Of a stretch of 64,000 bases of DNA, positions 37,677 through 45,732 are shown in pieces (within the stretch, counting starts at the first letter, position 1; each line of letters opens with the position of its first letter). The notes beneath the pieces are model-generated. The model was not told the origin of the DNA. It worked only from the letters and a program-made list of their open reading frames with translations, and ran no database searches. A program made the position numbers and the translations under genes. The stretch covers positions 2,356,001 to 2,420,000 of the forward strand of contig NZ_CP083666.1 of NCBI RefSeq assembly GCF_020097835.1, read 5' to 3'. Origin of the DNA: Haloprofundus halobius. Lineage in GTDB: Archaea; Halobacteriota; Halobacteria; Halobacteriales; Haloferacaceae.

Positions 37677-37879
37677 CAGCACCGACCTCCCTGTCGGAAC
37701 CGGTAATCGTGTTCGCGGTGGTAGCCCCCGTTCGCACGGCTGACCATTGCTTTCGTCGCGAACTTCTGCGCGAGGCGCTTCGCTTCGTCCTCGGCGATTC
37801 GCTTGCGGTGGTCGCGTGCGACCTCGACGCCGTTGTGGACGACGAGCCATTCCCTACCGTCTCGCTCGACGCGGATCAC
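37676..37879 (-). CDS. Small basic DUF2188-like protein
   Basis: 67 aa with a GTG start at 37879 that overlaps the upstream stop by 3 bases. The pattern VERDGREWLVVHNGVEVARD then EDEAKRLAQKFA resembles the small beta-beta-beta-alpha DUF2188 family; the tail is His/Arg-rich. The longer reading of this frame overlaps the next gene and looks unnatural. Confidence 0.5.
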   Translation of the reverse strand: MIRVERDGREWLVVHNGVEVARDHRKRIAEDEAKRLAQKFATKAMVSRANGGYHREHDYRFRQGGRC

Positions 37880-38754
37880 AGCAGTCCACCTCCCACGAGC
37901 ACGTTTGCGATGTCGATCATGCCGATCGGCACCGTCGGGATGGTTCCGCTGCCGCCTCCGGCGATGCTCGTCGCGAGCGCCGGACCGAACAGCCCGAGCG
38001 CGACGCCGCCGAGCGCTGCGAGCAACACCCACAGCGTGTCCGAGCGCGAGAAGTCCAGTTCGGCGAGTTTCGCGCGCTTGGCTTGGTTGCCCATGTCCTC
38101 TTGGGTCACCTTCGAGCCGAACAGCCGCCAGCCGTCGCGGAACGACAGCGCTCGGCCCTCGTATCCCGACGTTTCGGCATCGATTGCGACATCTCTGCCG
38201 CCGTCCGCGCGGGCGTGGGGTTCGTAGTTCCCGAGCCGGCGCTGCGTTCCCATGTACGCTTCGAGCGGCTCGGTGATCTCTCGGCCCTCACGAAGCGCCC
38301 AGACGACGGGGAACTTGCCGTTCACGCGCTTCGGTGCGAATCCGATACCTTTCGCGCTGAACTTCTCGCCGTTCGTCGTCTCGTACTCGGCGTCCTGCGA
38401 GTTCCACGTCGCGCCGCGCGTGGCGACGACGCCGTCGCCGTAGATTACGTTGCAGATGACGTCCGCCGAGGTCGTCTTCATCACGATTTTGTGACCGGCG
38501 TTGATGAGCGCCGCTCCCAGCGCACCTGTCCTCGGGATAGGCTTCAGCGACCAGTAGACGAGTGCCATCCAGAAGACGCACCAGCCCTTGACGGCCGCGG
38601 CGATCGTGCCCCCGATTGTACGGCCCGCCTTGCCCGCGGATGAACCGCCGTCTTTCGCAGTTGCTTTGACTTGCTTGACGAACCCATCGGGTTCAATCGG
38701 GGAGTCGGTCTGTTCGGTGTCGTGTCCGTCGTTCGGTGATTCGTTGTCAGTCAT
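37876..38754 (-). CDS. Membrane protein of the structural cassette
   Basis: 292 aa. Hydrophilic N-terminus (about 45 residues), a hydrophobic segment (VKGWCVFWMALVYWSL, about 55-70), a soluble middle (FPVVWALREGREITEPLEAYM) and two C-terminal hydrophobic stretches (TLWVLLAALGGVALGLFGPAL, IPTVPIGMIDIANVLVGGG). No family recognised. The middle may face the particle interior. Confidence 0.65.
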   Translation of the reverse strand: MTDNESPNDGHDTEQTDSPIEPDGFVKQVKATAKDGGSSAGKAGRTIGGTIAAAVKGWCVFWMALVYWSLKPIPRTGALGAALINAGHKIVMKTTSADVICNVIYGDGVVATRGATWNSQDAEYETTNGEKFSAKGIGFAPKRVNGKFPVVWALREGREITEPLEAYMGTQRRLGNYEPHARADGGRDVAIDAETSGYEGRALSFRDGWRLFGSKVTQEDMGNQAKRAKLAELDFSRSDTLWVLLAALGGVALGLFGPALATSIAGGGSGTIPTVPIGMIDIANVLVGGGLL

Positions 38755-38757
38755 GGT

Positions 38758-39348
38758 CTATTTGAAGGGGTTGAGTGCGCTCAGCAGTCCTCCGCCGCCT
38801 CTGCTGCTCGGTTCGTCGCCGTGTCGCTCGGTCGAGACGTGCATCTCCGTGATACCCTCGAAGAACGTGCCATCGCCCATGCTCTCGCGGTCGGTTTTGA
38901 CCTCCGAGAGCGCGTGCCAGATTGCCTCCTTCTCGGCGGCGCTCCAGTCGTCTCGGACACCGCCGAAGTTGTCGCCGTCGACCTCCTGGGCGACCTCGCG
39001 GAAGATACCGGTGCAGAGGTCGGGGTACTCGCCGCCTTTGATGAGCCGGTCGGCGAGGTTCTCGTTTAGCAGCCGATTCGAGTGGTCGCTGTAGTAATCG
39101 TCGCCGTGCGCGGCGAGCATACCCGTCGTCGACAGGTAGGGCTTGAGCAGGTCGACGATGTCGCGGTACTCCTCGCTCTCGAGGTCCTCGTCGGTGAGTT
39201 TGTCGAGGATCTGGTCCGGCTCCATCTCCTTGATCGGGTCGATGGCCGGCCCTCGACGAGTGCCCGCCTCGAGGCCGACGCGCTCGACCTGTTGGTCCTT
39301 GCGGGCAGAGATCTCTCGCTCCTGCCGTTCGGCGTCTCGTCGGCTCAT
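38758..39348 (-). CDS. Soluble helical protein of the structural cassette
   Basis: 196 aa with no membrane segment. The N-terminal 35 residues are charged and coiled (RRDAERQEREISARKDQQ); helices such as EPDQILDKLTDEDLESEEYRDIVDLL follow. Some arrangement is shared with virion internal proteins but no family is recognised. Only 3 bp separate it from the next gene; 4-bp overlap upstream. Confidence 0.65.
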   Translation of the reverse strand: MSRRDAERQEREISARKDQQVERVGLEAGTRRGPAIDPIKEMEPDQILDKLTDEDLESEEYRDIVDLLKPYLSTTGMLAAHGDDYYSDHSNRLLNENLADRLIKGGEYPDLCTGIFREVAQEVDGDNFGGVRDDWSAAEKEAIWHALSEVKTDRESMGDGTFFEGITEMHVSTERHGDEPSSRGGGGLLSALNPFK

Positions 39349-39644
39349 CCGCTCACCCCCGTCCGTCCGTCAGTCGGGTAGCGACCCGTGAGCGACCCGA
39401 TGAACGCAGCCACGCTGATCAGCCAGAACGCGGCTGCCACCCATTGGACTTCGGGCGCACCGTAGACCTCGGAGACACCGTTGGAGACCACGGTAATCGA
39501 GTCACTACGTAGCGCGACGACGCCCCACGTGAGCAGCGAGATGCCCGCGAAGATTTCGGTGTCGTTGTGCCAGCCGTTGAACAGCGTTGCGAACAGGCTG
39601 GCGGAGCCAAGCGCGAAGAGCGCCAGATACTGGCTCTCCAGCAT
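39345..39644 (-). CDS. Small membrane protein
   Basis: 99 aa with about four hydrophobic segments (YLALFALGSASLFATLF, IFAGISLLTWGVVAL, WVAAAFWLISVAAFIGSL). Start ATG overlaps the upstream stop (TGATG). Candidate envelope protein; family unknown. Confidence 0.65.
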   Translation of the reverse strand: MLESQYLALFALGSASLFATLFNGWHNDTEIFAGISLLTWGVVALRSDSITVVSNGVSEVYGAPEVQWVAAAFWLISVAAFIGSLTGRYPTDGRTGVSG

Positions 39645-40078
39645 CAGATTAACTCCATGAGATTGAGTACCGCGACGGCCATGAACATCAGCAGGAGGTA
39701 CGGAAACGCCGTGGCACCTGCTGAGAGGATGCTATTCACACCTTTGGTCGAGTCCGACCTCGCGGTGTAGTCGTACGTGATGTCGACGGTCGCGCCGTCG
39801 GGGGCCGACGATCCATTGACTCGACGGAACTCGCCGGTTGAGTCGTTCCATCGATAGTCGGATCCCTCATCGAGGGTTGTTTCGTTGTACACCACGACGA
39901 TCTCGTCGCTGAAGGAGGCGGCTCGGTCCGCCTCGTCGACGGAGCGCCAACTGTCGGTCAGCGTATGCGTCTCGTTCGTCGCGGTGTAGGGCTTTGCTGC
40001 ATTGTCGTAGGAGAGGCCGAGCACCGGAGCTGCAACTATCAGCAGCAGGGTGACGGCCGCGAATTTCCATACACTCAT
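39644..40078 (-). CDS. Exported protein with C-terminal membrane anchor
   Basis: 144 aa: N-terminal signal-like helix (FAAVTLLLIVAAPVLGL), an external domain of about 85 residues with three N-x-S/T sites, and a C-terminal helix (YLLLMFMAVAVLNLMEL). It follows the two-helix coat candidate by 56 bp. Type and size fit a minor surface protein. Confidence 0.68.
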   Translation of the reverse strand: MSVWKFAAVTLLLIVAAPVLGLSYDNAAKPYTATNETHTLTDSWRSVDEADRAASFSDEIVVVYNETTLDEGSDYRWNDSTGEFRRVNGSSAPDGATVDITYDYTARSDSTKGVNSILSAGATAFPYLLLMFMAVAVLNLMELI

Positions 40079-40101
40079 GGCTCAAATCCGTGTTTCTGGT
40101 G

Positions 40102-40122
40102 GCTTACCCGCAAAAAGTGGGT
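40102..40122 (-). terminator. Possible weak hairpin with T5 loop after coat-candidate gene
   Basis: On the minus strand ACCCAC-TTTTT-GCGGGT follows the stop of the 166-aa gene by about 13 bases. It may partly end transcription so that the first gene is made in excess. One mismatch in the stem, so weak. Confidence 0.35.
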
Positions 40123-40134
40123 GTGTTCGCTACG

Positions 40135-40635
40135 TTACCGCCCGCCGCCGCCGTTGCCCATGCCACCGAAGTAGCTGAGCGCGACGCCGGCACCGACTGC
40201 GATCAGGCCGACTCCGATGAGCGTGAAGGCCGTCGTCCCGTAGTCTGCGAACGTATCGGTCATGTTCGTCCACTCGTTCTCGGTGTCCGGGTCAGACACG
40301 ATGTCGGTCCCGTACAGCGCACCGAGAACGATCAGCGCCACGACTGCGACGATGATACCGCGGGCGACGACCATGACCGAGCCGCCGATCTTGGCGGTCG
40401 TCGTCTCGGCTTCGTGGACCTCGTCGACGGAGACTTCGCCAACGGTCTTGTTGGCGAATGCCTTTCCCGCGAGCGTCGCGTTCCAGAGCTTGAAGTCCGC
40501 GTCTTCACGAACAGCGTCGGCAGCGTCGATTGCACGATCGACGATGCCAGGGCTGTCAGGTTGTTCCGTTCCCAGTCCAATTCGAGCCGCGGGTGCGAGC
40601 CCACGGGTTTCCGGTTGAATGGCAGCTGCGGCCAT
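40135..40635 (-). CDS. 166-aa two-helix membrane protein, candidate major coat protein
   Basis: About 90 polar N-terminal residues lead to helix 1 (IIVAVVALIVLGALYG), a loop of about 25 residues rich in Asp, Asn and Thr, then helix 2 (TLIGVGLIAVGAGVALSYF) and a short Gly-rich tail. A removable N-terminal part plus two helices joined by a polar loop is the plan of spindle-shaped virus coat precursors (SSV VP1, His1 VP21). It is the first gene of the structural operon with its own leaderless promoter, and a gap plus a possible hairpin follow. Identity as coat protein is inferred, not shown. Confidence 0.65.
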   Translation of the reverse strand: MAAAAIQPETRGLAPAARIGLGTEQPDSPGIVDRAIDAADAVREDADFKLWNATLAGKAFANKTVGEVSVDEVHEAETTTAKIGGSVMVVARGIIVAVVALIVLGALYGTDIVSDPDTENEWTNMTDTFADYGTTAFTLIGVGLIAVGAGVALSYFGGMGNGGGGR

Positions 40636-40653
40636 GGAACTCCCGCGATTCCG

Positions 40654-40740
40654 CTATAGTATAATGATTTTGACGAGTTGATGTTGGCACACGTGGCCCG
40701 GCATGTGTCCCCTCATGTAGCCTACCAACTGCTTATTAAC
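40654..40740. promoter_or_regulatory. Divergent promoters of structural and ATPase operons
   Basis: In the 127-bp gap between 40635 and 40763, the minus-strand TATA box is ATTATACTATAG (40654-40665), 19-30 bases before the ATG. The plus-strand box is TTATTAAC (40733-40740), 23-30 bases before ATG 40763. Both distances predict leaderless mRNA. One regulator could control both operons here. Confidence 0.6.
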
Positions 40741-40762
40741 GGGGGGATTCGTGTCGTGGTGA

Positions 40763-41005
40763 ATGTCACCGGAATTAGCTGGTTCAGCACGGCATTATGT
40801 CGAGGAGCTCAAGCGCGCGGAGCGCCCCGACGATGTCGCGCTGAACGTCGAGACACGAACCGTTTCGTCGAACAACGGATGTCCCTACGTCAATCCGACG
40901 GACTTCGGGTTGCGGATGCTCGGACTCGGTATCGGCGACGACGTCCACGTCGCGACCTTCCACGGCGCAATCGTCATATTGCCGGAGGGGGTGTCCGATG
41001 CCTAA
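40763..41005 (+). CDS. AbrB/SpoVT-like swapped-hairpin regulator
   Basis: 80 aa. The C-terminal half (RTVSSNNGCPYVNPTDF, MLGLGIGDDVHVATFHGAIVILP) has the beta pattern of AbrB/MazE-type DNA-binding domains. First gene of the plus-strand operon next to the divergent promoter, so it may control both directions. Overlaps the next gene by 8 bp. Confidence 0.65.
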   Translation: MSPELAGSARHYVEELKRAERPDDVALNVETRTVSSNNGCPYVNPTDFGLRMLGLGIGDDVHVATFHGAIVILPEGVSDA

Positions 41006-41564
41006 CGAGGACGGGATGCCGCGGAAGACGACCCGCGAGAAGCTCATCGAGGCAGCGCAGATCCGCGTCCACGAGGAGCGAGTCATCTGTCTCCGTGCGA
41101 ATCTTCGATTCAACACGGTGCCGCGCTCGAAGCGTGAGGACTTCCAGACCGCGCTTCTCGACTACTACCACGCACTCCGACCGCTCCGGAAGGAGGGCAT
41201 CGTCAACAACTTCTGGGAAAACGAGGTTCTGAGCAAGAAACTCACTCAGCCCACGGAGGTCGAACAGCAGAACGTCAAGGCGCAGATCGACGGCGGTAAA
41301 CCCACTATCTCGACCGAGACGGTCTCTGTCGACAAGCCGATTGAAGGCCTCGACTGGCTCGAAGAGTTAGAGGACGAAACCGAGACGAACATCGAGGAGC
41401 AGCGGACGATGCGCGGAACTCTCCCACCAAAACGCACCGAGCGTCCGCTCGTCCTCCCCGCTGACGTGCTCATCGATATTGCCGGTGTCCTCGACGACGC
41501 CGCTGCAAGACTCGGGTTCAGTCCCGAGGTCGCGCTGCAGGAGGGGACGACTGATCCGGTATGA
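40998..41564 (+). CDS. Soluble helical protein upstream of ATPase
   Basis: 188 aa. Arg/Glu-rich helical N-terminal half (TREKLIEAAQIRVHEERVICLRAN), a middle linker, and a tail VLIDIAGVLDDAAARLG. It overlaps the ATPase gene by 4 bp and is probably its partner. No family recognised. Confidence 0.62.
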   Translation: MPNEDGMPRKTTREKLIEAAQIRVHEERVICLRANLRFNTVPRSKREDFQTALLDYYHALRPLRKEGIVNNFWENEVLSKKLTQPTEVEQQNVKAQIDGGKPTISTETVSVDKPIEGLDWLEELEDETETNIEEQRTMRGTLPPKRTERPLVLPADVLIDIAGVLDDAAARLGFSPEVALQEGTTDPV

Positions 41565-42505
41565 GCAGTATCGAAGCAATTCAGGAGAGTCCCCACATCA
41601 GCAATGGGGTCAGCCTGAAAGAGTACTACGGTGCGATGCCCGAACCGGTTCGGAACAACATCATGCTCCGCCGGAAGATTTGGCCGCGGATGAACATCCA
41701 CAACGAAAACTGGATGTGCTGCTGCGTCGGTGAAACTGGCAGCGGGAAGTCCTACGCCGCGGTGCGTCTCGGAGAAGCCCTCGACCCAAACTTCTCCATT
41801 GACAACATCGCGTTCAGCGTCGAGGAGTTCCTCGAACTCGTCAACGACGACTCGTTCGGTCCCGGCTCGGTCTTTGTCCTCGAAGAGGCTGGCGTCGCAG
41901 CGGGGAACCGTAACTGGTGGGACATCGCAAACGAGGTTCTGGACTCGCTCACTCAGACGTGGCGAAACCAGAACAAGGGAGCGGTGTTCACCGCCCCTGA
42001 CTTCGACTTGATCGACTCTCACGTTCGGCGTCGGTTCCACCACTTGGTCGACATGGTCGACAAGGATGAGGACGAGATGGTCTCAAAAGCCCGGTTCAAA
42101 TACATCCAGACGAACCATGAGACCGGGAAGACTTACCGGAAGTTCTACCGCATGGTTGACGACCGAGGCATCCGCCGGATGTATCGGTATGTCCAATTTG
42201 GACTACCCAGCCCAGAACTCATCGAGTCCTACGAGGATGTCAAGAGTGGGTATACCGACGACCTCAACGCAAGTCTATTGGAGAAAGTACGAGCGGAATC
42301 GGCGGAAGAGGATGACGACCTCTCTCCGCACGAAATTGTCGACCAGATCATCTCCGAGGACCGTGTAGAGGATTATATCTCGGAATCGCCGGGTGGCGAG
42401 TACCTGGATCGGGACCTGTTGAAAGTGGACTTTGGTGTATCGGAAGCAGAGTCGAAACAGGTCAAGAAACTCCTCGTTCGGGAGGCAGATCTCGATGTCC
42501 AGTAA
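41561..42505 (+). CDS. P-loop ATPase of virus/vesicle morphogenesis type
   Basis: 314 aa. Walker A GETGSGKS near residue 57, Walker B SVFVLEEAG near 105, then SLTQTWRNQNKGAVFTAPDFDLID, the sensor-like region of Zot/FtsK-HerA-related ATPases of filamentous, spindle-shaped and pleomorphic viruses. A C-terminal winged-helix-like part follows (GGEYLDRDLLKVDFGV). By family such enzymes drive genome packaging or particle assembly at the membrane. Soluble itself; preceded by two coupled genes. Confidence 0.8.
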   Translation: MSSIEAIQESPHISNGVSLKEYYGAMPEPVRNNIMLRRKIWPRMNIHNENWMCCCVGETGSGKSYAAVRLGEALDPNFSIDNIAFSVEEFLELVNDDSFGPGSVFVLEEAGVAAGNRNWWDIANEVLDSLTQTWRNQNKGAVFTAPDFDLIDSHVRRRFHHLVDMVDKDEDEMVSKARFKYIQTNHETGKTYRKFYRMVDDRGIRRMYRYVQFGLPSPELIESYEDVKSGYTDDLNASLLEKVRAESAEEDDDLSPHEIVDQIISEDRVEDYISESPGGEYLDRDLLKVDFGVSEAESKQVKKLLVREADLDVQ

Positions 42506-42701
42506 GCCAGCCACGGGGTCCAATGAGGGGGGGACCCCCCCACCCCACCCCCGTGTTTATATTAACTTAAGATACGCGAAGGACCCCGACCCGACCGGCC
42601 GAACCGACCGAACCGGAGTTCGTCGCGTTCGCGGCCGCCGCCGGGCGGCCGGGCGTGAGCTCCCCCGACTCCTGAGCCGCAGCTGGAGGCAGTCAGCATG
42701 A
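42495..42701 (+). CDS. Doubtful small ORF over a promoter-like region
   Basis: 68 aa, overlapping the ATPase end by 11 bp. Composition is biased (Pro, then Arg/Gly) and the ORF runs across the G7-A-C7 palindrome and a TATA-like stretch (TTTATATTAACTTAAG near 42556). I think this stretch is a terminator plus promoter rather than a gene, but the overlap at both ends fits the style of the element. Confidence 0.25.
   Translation: MSSKPATGSNEGGTPPPHPRVYINLRYAKDPDPTGRTDRTGVRRVRGRRRAAGRELPRLLSRSWRQSA
42527..42541. terminator. G7-A-C7 palindrome after ATPase gene
   Basis: A perfect 15-bp palindrome, 22 bp after the ATPase stop, followed by more C-rich DNA and then the A/T-rich TTTATATTAACTTAAG. Likely the end of one transcript and the start of the next (glycosyltransferase operon). 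Confidence 0.45.
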
Positions 42702-42808
42702 AGTCACAGACCATTCCACAGAACCAGACGCTCGACCGCGACGAACAGACGACGACTCAGATAGCAGAGACTGCGCACCACTCATCCGATACTGGTGGTC
42801 AGAGATGA
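42698..42808 (+). CDS. 36-aa polar leader-like protein
   Basis: ATG 42698; the stop overlaps the glycosyltransferase ATG by 4 bp (ATGA). Polar, Gln/Thr-rich, no motif. It may mainly serve translational coupling of the next gene. Confidence 0.4.
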   Translation: MKSQTIPQNQTLDRDEQTTTQIAETAHHSSDTGGQR

Positions 42809-43974
42809 GTCGAGACAAATCGAGTCCGCGGGTATCTGTTATCGTTCCAACCTACTACAGGCCGCCGAAGCTCGCAGCGCTTCTAGCGAGTCTCACCGAC
42901 CAGGACTACTGTGGTGAGTTCCGCGTTATCGTCTGTGGCCCGTTCGACGAAGAGACCGAGAGAGTGCTCGACCAAGCTCAGACGTCGCTTACCCTCGAAC
43001 GCGTGCGAGCAGACGATGACTCCAATGCCTCCGAGAGTCGAAACGCCGGACTCGCCAAGGCATCCGGGGAGATCGTCGCGTTCACCGACGATGACTGCGT
43101 AGCACCACGGGACTGGTTGAGTGTCCTCGTCGGGACATTCGACGCATACAATGTTGCTGCCGTCGGCGGCGTCTGCCGACCTCATCCGAGAATAGAGCAC
43201 AAGATAGCAGCGCGGGCGTACTCAGCACGAGCTCACAAACATCAGGTTCCGGAAGACACCGATGAGAATGGCGTTAGCGTCGGGACTATCGCCACGCATC
43301 GACTGTTCGGGACTGGAAACGTCGCGTACCGGCGTGAGGTGATCGGTGACAAGCGCTTCGACGAGTCACTCAGTCGCGGAGAGGATGCTGACTTCGCAGC
43401 ACGAGTTTTGGGAGACGATGGCCGGATAGCCTTTGCTCCCGTCGAAGTGCTCCACGACCGAGACCACGATTTCGCGGAGTTCATCTCGCAGCGTTGGCAA
43501 AACGGGATGAACGATGCAAAGATAGACCGCGGTCGTAGTGTTACTTCGAGCGCCTTGGGCCTCATCGGGTCTCCGGCTCTCCTCATCCGAACGCTTCGCA
43601 GCGAGGGTGCCTCGAAGACAAGCCTCGGCGTTTGGGCCGGCGACCTGGTCGCTCGGGCTGGTGTGCTCGCAGGTTGGGTCCTCAAACCACGGTTTGGGCC
43701 ACCAGACTCTGGTCGAGGGCGGCCCGAAGAAGGCAATTCGCTCCCGGAGGAGATCGCGTTCTGGTCGCTCTTGATGCTCTCGCTACCAATCCTGTTGCCG
43801 TGGTTGCTGATTTCGAGCGTTCGCCGACGGCGTCACGCGCAGAAAGAGTTACCGCACGTCGACGAGGTGAGCGATGAGCAGCTGATGGGTCTGTCGTTCG
43901 TCCGCGACGATACTGAGACGTATCGTGTCAACCACGACTATGAGCGTGGGGAAGCGCGGCTGGAGGAAGTCTAA
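42805..43974 (+). CDS. Membrane-bound family 2 glycosyltransferase
   Basis: 389 aa. GT-A fold: VSVIVPTYYRPPKL at the start, then SRNAGLAKASGEIVAFTDDDC (DxD metal site near residue 95) and RGEDADFAARVLGDDG. Hydrophobic C-terminal segments (ALLIRTLRSEG..., FWSLLMLSLPILLPWLLI) anchor it. It probably glycosylates surface proteins on the cytoplasmic side; the many N-x-S/T sites of the LamG protein make that a natural target. It ends one base into the next gene. Confidence 0.85.
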   Translation: MSRDKSSPRVSVIVPTYYRPPKLAALLASLTDQDYCGEFRVIVCGPFDEETERVLDQAQTSLTLERVRADDDSNASESRNAGLAKASGEIVAFTDDDCVAPRDWLSVLVGTFDAYNVAAVGGVCRPHPRIEHKIAARAYSARAHKHQVPEDTDENGVSVGTIATHRLFGTGNVAYRREVIGDKRFDESLSRGEDADFAARVLGDDGRIAFAPVEVLHDRDHDFAEFISQRWQNGMNDAKIDRGRSVTSSALGLIGSPALLIRTLRSEGASKTSLGVWAGDLVARAGVLAGWVLKPRFGPPDSGRGRPEEGNSLPEEIAFWSLLMLSLPILLPWLLISSVRRRRHAQKELPHVDEVSDEQLMGLSFVRDDTETYRVNHDYERGEARLEEV

Positions 43975-44576
43975 TGGACAAGACAAAGACGGTCGAGCGG
44001 ACGAAGCAGCGATACGTCGACGGAGAGATCGACGAGGACGAACTCGAGGAGCAACTCGACCAGGCGGACTTCGAGGCCGAAGACTCCGAGAAGAGTACTT
44101 GGGAGGAGATCTCCGAGCACGTCGACCCGAGCGGTGTTCCGTTTCGGATGATGACTACCTGCTTCCTGATGATTCTGTGGCTCGCAAGTGCGACCGTCTT
44201 CCAGGCGCTCGGAGAGGCTGGTACGATGCCGACCGAGAACGCGATGGAGTTGTTCTACCTGATGACTGCGCTGTCTCCTGCGTTCATCTGGATGTTCGTC
44301 AAGCAGTTCGACGACATCCTCAGACCTGCGAAGCACATCAAGCCGGTTCGGCACGTCCGCTACGCTCTCTCGCTGTTCTTCGCTGGCGGGATTTACACGA
44401 GTACGTCGGTCCCGCTCGATGCACCGGCCGAGATGGTCCAGATGTCCCGGTCGATGAGTCTCATGTTCGCACTACTGACCGCAGTACCAGCGCTCACAAT
44501 GTACGTTGAGGACAACGCCGACGCGATCGAGGCGAAGCTTCGCCAGTACTCCTGGGGACGGAGGTTGATGGAGTGA
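43974..44576 (+). CDS. Membrane protein with SHOCT-like N-terminus
   Basis: 200 aa from ATG 43974 (TAATG overlap). The first 30 residues, ending RYVDGEIDEDELEEQLD, look like a SHOCT oligomerisation motif. About four membrane helices follow (MTTCFLMILWLASATVF, YLMTALSPAFIWMFV, YALSLFFAGGIYTS, SLMFALLTAVPAL). Unknown function. Confidence 0.65.
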   Translation: MDKTKTVERTKQRYVDGEIDEDELEEQLDQADFEAEDSEKSTWEEISEHVDPSGVPFRMMTTCFLMILWLASATVFQALGEAGTMPTENAMELFYLMTALSPAFIWMFVKQFDDILRPAKHIKPVRHVRYALSLFFAGGIYTSTSVPLDAPAEMVQMSRSMSLMFALLTAVPALTMYVEDNADAIEAKLRQYSWGRRLME

Positions 44577-44869
44577 TGTTCGAGCGCGTACGCGAGACGG
44601 TGGAACGTTTCCTGCCGACGGACGGCCCAGGACATACGGACTATCCGGAGGTCGACATCAGAACGCACCGCAACATCGCGAAGTGGAACTTCCGTATCGG
44701 AATCGCGGCCGGGGTCGCAGGACTCTACTACGGGTCGAAGACAGGGGAGACGTGGACGATGTTTGCCGGACTCGCGTTCGCGGCACTCTCGTTCTGGTCG
44801 GCGACACAGCTCCGCCTCGAGGCGCTGGAGTGGGAGGTCGAATTGAACGATCAGTACCTCCAAGTTTGA
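44576..44869 (+). CDS. Small two-helix membrane protein
   Basis: 97 aa, ATG 44576 in a TGATG overlap. A polar N-terminus, then FRIGIAAGVAGLYYG and TMFAGLAFAALSFWSA as membrane segments. Last gene of the plus-strand operon. Family unknown. Confidence 0.62.
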   Translation: MFERVRETVERFLPTDGPGHTDYPEVDIRTHRNIAKWNFRIGIAAGVAGLYYGSKTGETWTMFAGLAFAALSFWSATQLRLEALEWEVELNDQYLQV

Positions 44870-44904
44870 TTGCTTGCCATACGAACATTGTTGAAATATT
44901 GTCC

Positions 44905-45054
44905 TCATTTCCAGTGAACGTACTTCGTGTCGTCAGCTGCGACTCGGTGCTTGTTGAACGCATCCTTACATGACGAGCGCCCGCAGTAGCGCGTCCCCTC
45001 GATCTCTTTCGAGTCGCCCCTCCGGGTCGCACGACCGCAGTTGTCGCACATCAT
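44905..45054 (-). CDS. 49-aa zinc-finger protein
   Basis: CDNCGRATRRG then RYCGRSSCKDAFNKHR form a four-Cys zinc site. The start overlaps the stop of the membrane-protein gene upstream (45051) by 4 bp. Same style as the minus-strand zinc-finger cluster at 49.5-53.3 kb. Confidence 0.6.
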   Translation of the reverse strand: MMCDNCGRATRRGDSKEIEGTRYCGRSSCKDAFNKHRVAADDTKYVHWK

Positions 45055-45638
45055 GCTGTCTTCTCCTTTTCACGGAAGTCCGCCTCCGGGGGATTGCGTC
45101 GGACTTGCCGCCACAAGAGCCAGCCGGTGAGAACCATCGCTGGCCAAACCAAGCCGTTCAGAACCGTTTCCTCCATGCTGCCAGTTCCAGAGTAAACGAC
45201 TAGGGGGAGGACAACCACAAGCGCAGGAGCGAGAGCCTTGAGAATCATCTTGTTCAACCTGATATTATCGGCCTGTACAGGGCCTTCAACCTCGAAATGC
45301 TCGTTATCAAGTGCTGTCAAGAATTCCAGCCACGGCTGGAATGCCTCGTCGATACTCCGGTGATAGCGGTGAGCTGCCCACACCAGCCCAATAGCGAAGA
45401 GTGGGCCGATGATTGTTCCAGGGTTGAACTCGGCGGCATACGTTTGAAGCGCGAACGGCACCACGCCCTCCTTCGCATACCGTGTAATCTGGATGAATTG
45501 GCCGAGTGTCACACCGACCATGAGCGCAGTCATCACATAGCCGATGAACCGCAGGCCAGCACTTGACCAAACGGGATACCCGCTGAACCTCTCGTACACA
45601 TCGTTTGATTTGGTTGTTGATTCGCCCATATCACACAT
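45051..45638 (-). CDS. Membrane protein, probable four spans
   Basis: 195 aa from ATG 45638 (a second ATG three codons later is possible). CTTAAG at about 45670 fits a TATA box for a leaderless start. Hydrophobic parts: LRFIGYVMTALMVGVTL, TIIGPLFAIGLVWAA, ALAPALVVVLPLVVY, GLVWPAMVLTGWLLW. Divergent from the gene at 45733. Unknown function. Confidence 0.65.
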   Translation of the reverse strand: MCDMGESTTKSNDVYERFSGYPVWSSAGLRFIGYVMTALMVGVTLGQFIQITRYAKEGVVPFALQTYAAEFNPGTIIGPLFAIGLVWAAHRYHRSIDEAFQPWLEFLTALDNEHFEVEGPVQADNIRLNKMILKALAPALVVVLPLVVYSGTGSMEETVLNGLVWPAMVLTGWLLWRQVRRNPPEADFREKEKTA

Positions 45639-45732
45639 ATCAACGTCGAACGGCTTAGTTCTTTGGACTGCTTAAGCCACTCCAACAGCACCCAAAGAGT
45701 TAGTGCATATCGGAACGATAATGCGAGTATAG

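Noticed and set aside
36393-37706. 437-aa plus-strand ORF opposite the 973-aa gene, ending in Ala/Thr/Val repeats
   Set aside because: The repeats mirror the Gly/Ser linkers of the real gene, which fits the overlapping operon on the minus strand.
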